Shown here: positions 6,781 through 12,535 of the stretch, piece by piece
How positions within the stretch are numbered: position 1 is the first letter of the stretch
Layout: each line of letters starts with the position of its first letter
Origin: Cyclostephanos tholiformis
Lineage: Eukaryota; Bacillariophyta; Thalassiosirophyceae; Thalassiosirales; Thalassiosiraceae
Length of the DNA: 12,535 bases
Assembly (NCBI GenBank): GCA_036939975.1
Contig: JALLPB010000846.1
Span: 1-12,535 of the forward strand
Reading direction: 5' to 3'
Notes under the pieces: generated by a model
The model's database searches: none
What the model was told of the DNA's origin: nothing
Seen by the model: only the letters and a program-made list of their open reading frames with translations
Program-made: the position numbers and the translations under genes

Positions 6781-8631
6781 ATGGACATCGCCAATGACAA
6801 CCGCGACGTTCTTTGCAGAGGAGGAGGACGCCGCCGATGCATCATGTCCTGGACGGACGAAGAGCATGCCCAGTTCGAACAGGGCGTCATCGCTTTTGGT
6901 TGGGGCTGTTGGTCCGCCATCGCGCATGACGTAGTTCGCGCCCGCGATCGCAAACAGGTAAAGAGTCACGCGCAAAAATTTCGACAGAACCACCCCGCCG
7001 ATTATCAACGGCTCCTTCGGGAGCATGAGGCTGGTTTCTTGACCTCTCAAGCAGTGGTGGTCAAAAGTGGGAAGGTCGGCGACAGTACAAATATCAAGGA
7101 GCACAGGAAGACTCCACCGAGTAAGAAGGCGAGGAGGAACAAGGCCAAGACGCAGGCGGTTCGCTCTAGTCCTCGCTTACTCCATAACTTCTCAGCTCCC
7201 GTTGATACCCCAGCCAGTTCAAAGCGCCACGGGATCCTCAAGGGCAATGGCAGTATTATCGTCGATGCCTCGGCAATGAACTCCGCGACTGCCACGGGAA
7301 CTCCCAGGCAGGAAATTACCAGTATGCAACCGCTCCCGTTCCCCAAGGATGTATTCTCAGAGGTTATCAATGGAGCAGGCCTCGCGACAGTGGATGGCGC
7401 AGCCCCAGCATCTACATCGTTCAAGTCTTTCCGCATAAATTCCACCAAAAAGCTGCCAGCGCCGCCGCTCCCTCTCGAAGTTTTATCTGATTCCAATAAC
7501 GACAAACGCCACACGACCTTGGGCCACTCAGCCTTAGCATCAACTTCGGTAACGTTCTTCGATGTTAAGTGTCCCTACCGCCAACATCACCCCTTCGAAA
7601 CGAGCAATCACGAGTACCCTCCCATCGACGAGATGCCAGCATTGACAACGACTGTAACGCCCTCCTCTGGTCACGTGCCTGAATCGGTGTACGATTCAAC
7701 GACGTCGTTATCGGCTTTCGACATCAATATCCACAATTGCGACGTCAGCATGAACACTGACGAGTTTGATAACTACCCATCCCTCACTGCCAAAGATGTC
7801 ATTGGTCGGGCCTGCACCGAAGTAATGATTGACCCTTTATTTCAGCTGGAGTTGGAAGACAATAGGCTCGACATTATGGCAGATTTTCTCGAACCATCAT
7901 GCAACGTGATGTTCGATCGGGCCATCAAGGGTGAGATGATGTCTCAGGGTGACGACTCCCATCAACGCTTCGCTGCCGCGAGTAATGGTATTGGGCTGGT
8001 GGAGCTCACCATGACGTCTGGCACGAGCGAAGCATTCCATACACCCCCGAACGTACGGCCTGATCAACGGCTGTTCATGCAGGTCAGATCATTTTTGATG
8101 TCTCCTCCCGATGTCAATAACCCCGAGGAGTATATCTTGTGTTGTGTGGGAATAGGCAGGGGGTCTCTATGCCGCACACGCATCAAGAAGAAGCTAGGCG
8201 AGCATTTGAATATGTGCTGGTGGAGGGATGATATGTCTGAAAATCATACGAGGGTGATTCGATCGTCCCTCGGCACATTTGGCAAGGTTGCCGAGGATCG
8301 AGCAGGCGTCTGCAAAGTTTCCCTCAAGAAGCTTGCGCTCGAGCGTCTGATTGCCTTGATTGCGGTCATGCTCGATGTTGATAATTGGCATGTTCCTCGA
8401 GATGGGACTCCGTTAACTGCCGATGATGACGATGACATCCGTCACGTCGGTCAACTCCTCTCAGGACTATGGGAGCGTGTGAGCCGTTCTCTCCATAGGG
8501 ATGGATTTATTCTGTTGGGCGGAGATTTTGTAGAGAGGATAGAGAGAAACGAAGCGATCAATACGCTTGTGGCAAGGTTGGATCTGTTAAGTCGTCAAGA
8601 ACATATCAAGTCCCGCCGTGTGTCGCCTTAG
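6781..8631 (+). CDS. SHAQK-type single-repeat MYB transcription factor, intronless
   Basis: A 616-residue protein with one MYB/SANT repeat at about 23-70. It shows the spaced tryptophans W24, W41 and W44, the start SWTDEEHAQF, and SHAQK (62-66) in the third helix. The usual plant form is SHAQKYF; here the motif continues F-R. Such proteins are nuclear and bind DNA, often in light- or clock-related control in plants; the targets here are unknown. A basic stretch with KKARRNKAK (about 115-123) is a likely nuclear localisation signal. The middle (about 130-440) is low in recognisable structure and rich in Ser, Thr and Pro. The last part (about 425-616) looks folded, with hydrophobic helical segments and an acidic DDDDD run; I do not recognise it. 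The ATG at 6781 has a strong GCCATGG context. The 3' end is duplicated just downstream. Confidence 0.85.
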   Translation: MDIANDNRDVLCRGGGRRRCIMSWTDEEHAQFEQGVIAFGWGCWSAIAHDVVRARDRKQVKSHAQKFRQNHPADYQRLLREHEAGFLTSQAVVVKSGKVGDSTNIKEHRKTPPSKKARRNKAKTQAVRSSPRLLHNFSAPVDTPASSKRHGILKGNGSIIVDASAMNSATATGTPRQEITSMQPLPFPKDVFSEVINGAGLATVDGAAPASTSFKSFRINSTKKLPAPPLPLEVLSDSNNDKRHTTLGHSALASTSVTFFDVKCPYRQHHPFETSNHEYPPIDEMPALTTTVTPSSGHVPESVYDSTTSLSAFDINIHNCDVSMNTDEFDNYPSLTAKDVIGRACTEVMIDPLFQLELEDNRLDIMADFLEPSCNVMFDRAIKGEMMSQGDDSHQRFAAASNGIGLVELTMTSGTSEAFHTPPNVRPDQRLFMQVRSFLMSPPDVNNPEEYILCCVGIGRGSLCRTRIKKKLGEHLNMCWWRDDMSENHTRVIRSSLGTFGKVAEDRAGVCKVSLKKLALERLIALIAVMLDVDNWHVPRDGTPLTADDDDDIRHVGQLLSGLWERVSRSLHRDGFILLGGDFVERIERNEAINTLVARLDLLSRQEHIKSRRVSP

Positions 8632-8991
8632 AGTGCAGAAATGTTTTTCCTCAAGTATTTTTATCATTACAAGTAAGTGCAAGTCTCCACGTGTGTCACT
8701 GTATGGCCATGGTTGAGAGGCAGGAAGAAGAGCATTCTTTCTGTATCACATACGTTTACATCACGCAAATAGAATCATAGGAAAACTGTGGCAAGGTTGG
8801 ATCTGATTGTCGTCAAGAACTTATCAAGTCCCGCCGTGTTTTTCCATAGAGAACAGAAAAGATTTTCCTCGGGTACATTCATACGAATATAAGTACGAGT
8901 CTTCTCGTGTGTCATTGTACGGCCATGATTGGAGATCGGAAGAAGAGTATTCGTTCTATCACCTATGTTTAAATGCACGCATATAGAAGCT
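8569..8991. repeat. Diverged tandem duplication of the MYB gene 3' end and flank
   Basis: Copy 1 (8569-8787) begins within the last 21 codons of the MYB gene and runs through its stop into the 3' flank. Copy 2 (8788 to about 8991) begins with the same GTGGCAAGGTTGGATCTG and follows copy 1 along its whole length. Shared blocks include CGTCAAGAAC, TCAAGTCCCGCCGTGT, GGCCATG and GGAAGAAGAG. The period is 219 bp. Copy 2 has a one-base deletion in the coding part and no stop at the matching place, so it is not an alternative C terminus. Divergence between copies suggests an old duplication. Confidence 0.85.
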
Positions 8992-9415
8992 TCGTTGAGA
9001 GTTGTCAACTTATTTGATTCCAAGAAGACACGACAATCATGTACTAACAGACGGAAACTTCACTTACAAGCTGGCATCACTTCATTTATTTTTCACTACT
9101 TTCGGTAGAAAGTTGCCATGCACAAAATGATAGTATCTTTGTAGTGCCTCGTCTAAGTACTAGAGAATGACCTCTAAATGATCTAGCATATGCACGCCTC
9201 AGCGAAAGTTACTGATCCCTCCACTATCTACATCGCATTCAGTTTTCCTACTTTTTTTAGTGGCAATCATAATTTGAGACTACTGTGGCTTGATAGCTTG
9301 GAGATGGATCGATCCATTTTGCAATTACTGCATTCCTGTCTCATTTTTTGCGAAGCATTTCCCCATCCGTCACACCACATCTCTATGGTATCATATCTTC
9401 CAGGTGTACAAAAAT
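8632..9415. other. Convergent intergenic region between the MYB and AAA genes
   Basis: This 784-bp stretch separates two convergent genes. Its first half is the 219-bp tandem duplication described separately. From about 8992 to 9415 it is AT-rich, with only short unsupported frames and no RNA gene or repeat that I can identify. It presumably holds the 3' UTRs and polyadenylation sites of both genes. Confidence 0.55.
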
Positions 9416-12413
9416 TTATGGCTGCCAGGCCAAGATCCGCTTCACTAGATACTCGTTACTGCTGCGCACGGCATCATGCATTCGCGCGTCTATAAAATGC
9501 TGCTTTTCTACTGCACCGTCGCCGATCGACAGGCACCGAACTGAAGCCGAGCGGCAAAGAGCGGCAAGATCCGCGCCACTGTAGCCAAGGCAGAGTTCTG
9601 CCATAGACTTGCAGATTTCATCAGCAGAAGAATGCGGTGCTAACTTCATGCGGCTGACATGAACACGAAGAATCTCTTCACTCTCATTGATATTGGGGAG
9701 TCCCACATGAACAGCACGGTCAAACCTACCAGGTCTTAAAAATGCTTTGTCAATCATCCACGGTGCATTTGTCGCTCCCAGAACGACGGTGCGGCCGTTT
9801 TTAGCAGATGCGGGTTTTACCTTATCGTCATTTAGAGGCTCGCTCCAACGAGCTATATCATCCATGCATTGGAGCAACGTACTCGACAATTGCCCTAGTA
9901 TGAAACCCCCTCTATCTCTATCACCGAATAAAGCCTATGAATGCAAAAGTAACTTTTGAGTGATACACAAGTCTCTGGAGTAAATTTGGCGATGAAATCA
10001 TCACGACACACCTGAAACTCATCTATGAAAATGACAGAAGGCGCGTTTTGTCGGGCAGTTTCAAATGCAGATATAATCAACTTTTCGCTATTTCCAACTT
10101 CAGGTCGCACTATATCACTCGTTTTTACTGATATAAATGCCCCCCCAGCGTCTCCAATATCCATGTGATCTTGTTGATAAAATGATTGGGCTATGGCACG
10201 TGCAAGGAGAGTCTTCCCTGTCCCGGGCGGACCATATAGCAGAATTCCTGTCGGCAACTTCAGTCCAAACGTAGACAGTAACTTCTGCTTTCTTGGGGAT
10301 AGAGCGAGCGCATCTTCCAAAGCAAGCTTTGCCTCAAGATTTCCACCCACTGCCGAAAAACTAACCTTCTTTGCTGTTCTCGGGAGAGAAGGAAAGTCAG
10401 CTGCGCACGATAAAGTACAATCTTTGGATTGGCTGCGTCCTTGTATCATAGCTCTTTTCAAATCTTGCTCCGACGCCACTCGAGAAGTCCCTCCTGTCAG
10501 TTGAGAGCGCAATCTCTTTGCACATTGCAAAAAAGCTCCACCAGCCCAGGTAATTGTCGCGCAAATTTCAGGTAATGCCTTCTTTGCTCCATTCGTCAAC
10601 TCGACTCCGCATGCCTCAAATGCGTGACTGAAAGCTGATTGTCTTGTCGCTGCTGATGGAAGAGGAACACGGAAACATCCCCCTCCTAGGGCTTCAAGTG
10701 CACATTGAAATGTGCGATTTCCGCTTACTTCAGAACAAGTCATCACGCCAACAAGGCAAATGCCTAGAGGCAACGTGAACCCAGGAGACGGCCGACCAGT
10801 ATGGCAAGCATTATAAAGAGGGTTTTTGGATGGAAATAGGAATTCACTCCTGGTCTTCAAAGAAAATGAAAGTCTATTCAAATATGCGCCTGTTTGTGTC
10901 ATTTGAACATATAGCATTAGACAAAAATTCAATAATGATGATTGATTACTGCAAGGCTATGACGTCTGAACTCACTCATTGCATTCAAAACAGGTGAATA
11001 CGGGTCACCGCCAGCTTGCCTTGACAAGGGCAAAAACGTCTCGAGGTGATCTAAAATGATACAAACTTTAGGTACCTTGGAACCCCCTTTTACAGCGCAC
11101 CGCAATGCCAACTCGTGCAAAACCAATTCCAAAGCGGCATCCGCACTTGTGCCATACTTTGCAAACAGGGCTGGTGCCGAAAGAACATGTACTGCATCGC
11201 ATTTCAGAACATCAGTTGCAACGGCCTCAACAAGAGTCGACTTCCCAGAGTTTGGATGAGTATTGTAGACCAGGAGCGCTCCTTCTCTTAAAAGCAGGGG
11301 CACGGCATTTTTTTTTTTTTCAGCCCTTGACGGGTGAAGTGTTTGATTGATGCCTCCGAGATTTCGATCAGATAATTTCCAAAATGCGCGTAGTTCTCGA
11401 TCCATCAATTCTAATTCTTGAAGTTTATTTTTCCTGAAAGAAAGAGAAACTTGGGTTGTACCAATCCACACAATATTTGCTAGCATGATTGACATTCTCA
11501 GTGATAAAGAATCAATTGTTTGCTTGTCAAAACATGATAACGCTGAGTAATGCGGACTATTTTCTGCGCACTGTTCTCTTCTCACGCCTTCTGCAAGCAT
11601 ATGAGATTGCGGAATACGGCCATGAATGACTTTTTGTGACACGTTCAGCCTTCCTGACAGTGATGCATGCAAAAAGTCACGGGTTGACTCCGTTACGACA
11701 TATCCACTGCTTTTCAGGCCTCGATCGTTGAAAACATCTAAAGGAGGGCATATATGTACGATTGTGCTAGTGGTCACTACGCAGCGATGATCTGACACTC
11801 GAAAATATTGAAGACATTCTTTTTGTGCAAAAATGTAACCTCGCAAAAAACAAGGTACTCCCCGCGGACAAAGGGGATCATCAGATCGAAGATAGGTTAC
11901 ATGTAATATTGACATCCTGCCTATTGATTTCATGTGGTGTTGATATTCATCCTTCCCTTTAAAAATAAGATCTCCAGATATGATAGTTTGATGAAAAGTG
12001 TGGCTCGGATCTTGTACGCAAAAAAGTCTCTTTTCACTTGATTTGGCTGATGGAAGGCAGAAGTCGCATTTCGAACCTGAATGCATGGTTGATTTAAGCC
12101 ACAGGCCTCGAGATTGGCTAAAATTCGTTTTTTTTTTCGCTTTCAAATTTGACTCAATATTAGAGTTGTTTCCATTGATACCTCTCTCTTTGCGATGGGT
12201 ATTCTCCGTTGCTCCGGCGTCTAGCCAACCCGCTGAGAAAATTCCCTGTCGGCTCATGTTTAACAATTGCAGTTTCATCGACGAGGTCGAAATGGGCGGG
12301 GAGGCCCGAAATGGATGCCTGATAACATCAGCATCATTGTCTCTGACACCCGTATGAGTTATATTAAGTGGTATTACCTCGACCATGACCAAGGGTCGGG
12401 CTGCCGCCTTCAT
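9416..12413 (-). CDS. Double-AAA (type II) ATPase with a degenerate first domain, three exons
   Basis: Minus-strand exons are 12413 (or 12509)-10976, 10889-10012 and 9934-9416. The introns are 86 bp (GTGAGT...AACAG, phase 1) and 77 bp (GTGTGT...CATAG, phase 0). The second splice restores DEFQ-ALFG, the normal continuation after an AAA Walker B. The protein is 944 residues, or 976 from the ATG at 12509 (numbering below); the ATG at 12413 has the better context (A at -3). An N-terminal region (to about 405) is unrecognised. D1 has a Walker A variant THPNSGKST (417-425) lacking its first Gly, and Walker B ends in LDH (D487, H488) instead of DE. D2 is intact: GPPGTGKT (731-738), IFIDE (D801, E802), sensor-1 ATN (N860) and GRFDR (R874, R877). 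Such enzymes are hexameric unfoldases. Inactive D1 with active D2 resembles PEX1/PEX6, but I cannot assign the subfamily; an AFG2- or CDC48-related protein is possible. Confidence 0.82.
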
Positions 12414-12535
12414 GGTTGTCGAGAGCCAACAAGGTGAAAGACGAAACGTCTCGATCACAGTTGTTGTGATCGATCGGTAGATACTGTACGTTTGGCATGA
12501 ATTTACCATCGGGTCCCTGAAAATCGAGATTTTCG
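12414..12535. promoter_or_regulatory. 5' end of the AAA ATPase gene at the window edge
   Basis: The last 122 bp hold either the 5' leader or 32 extra N-terminal codons, since an in-frame ATG lies at 12509. The inverted pair ACAACTGTG/CACAGTTGT-like sequence with GATCGATC is visible near 12457-12477. The promoter probably lies beyond the window, and a further upstream exon cannot be excluded. Confidence 0.35.

Noticed and set aside
7047..7514. 155-codon minus-strand frame inside the MYB gene
   Set aside because: It is fully antisense to a well-supported intronless gene and has no motif.
9895..9934. Alternative splicing of the AAA gene with the acceptor at CTAG near 9896
   Set aside because: It would need a phase 1 donor and gives DEFQVCR-QLSS, losing the ALFG continuation expected after Walker B. 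The CATAG acceptor at 9935 with the GTGTGT donor keeps phase 0 and restores it.
11309..11320. Poly-T run as a possible frameshift or intron in the AAA gene
   Set aside because: The run encodes EKKKN in a frame that stays open from the N terminus through D1, so no frameshift is needed, although a homopolymer length error cannot be ruled out.
1..12535. CRISPR array, tRNA, rRNA, insertion sequence or viral genes
   Set aside because: Scanned for by eye on both strands; no regular spaced repeats, cloverleaf arms, transposase or viral motifs were found.

Overview
This window looks like nuclear DNA of a photosynthetic stramenopile, most probably a diatom. Genes are separated by a few hundred bases on both strands. 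Several carry short (71-140 bp) GT-AG spliceosomal introns. A MYB with a SHAQK-type motif and a local expansion of PAPS-dependent sulfotransferase-like type II membrane proteins both fit diatom gene content. No bacterial operon structure, tRNA, rRNA, transposase or CRISPR array was seen. The organism call is inference from gene style and content, not from a marker gene.

Layout. Positions 1-303 hold no gene, only a small 11-bp tandem repeat that resembles telomeric sequence. Positions 304-6297 are a cluster of three genes carrying four related sulfotransferase modules: gene A (minus, five exons, 304-1762), gene B (plus, two exons, 2135-3381) and gene C (minus, three exons, 3621-6297). A and B are divergent across a 372-bp shared upstream region; B and C converge. 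By my splice reconstruction gene C encodes one 808-residue protein with two complete sulfotransferase modules in tandem. This happened by read-through past the point where the single-module paralogs stop. Each module keeps a 5'-PAPS loop (PKSGG[T/S]T) and an RxP...S 3'-phosphate motif, and each gene begins with one membrane anchor, as expected for Golgi type II carbohydrate sulfotransferases. Intron number falls from four (A) to two (module 1 of C), one (B) and zero (module 2 of C), with shared positions and phases.

Positions 6298-6780 are a G-rich, repeat-containing intergenic region with a cluster of GGTAG/CTACC palindromic sites just before an intronless MYB gene (6781-8631, plus). The last codons and 3' flank of this gene are duplicated in tandem directly downstream (8569-about 8991). 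Positions 9416-12413 (possibly to 12509) are a minus-strand, three-exon gene for a double-AAA ATPase whose first AAA domain has lost key catalytic residues while the second is intact, a layout like PEX1/PEX6.

The sulfotransferase cluster is the likely functional unit: paralogous Golgi enzymes that would sulfate glycans or cell-surface polysaccharide. Nothing in the sequence ties the MYB or AAA genes to that role.
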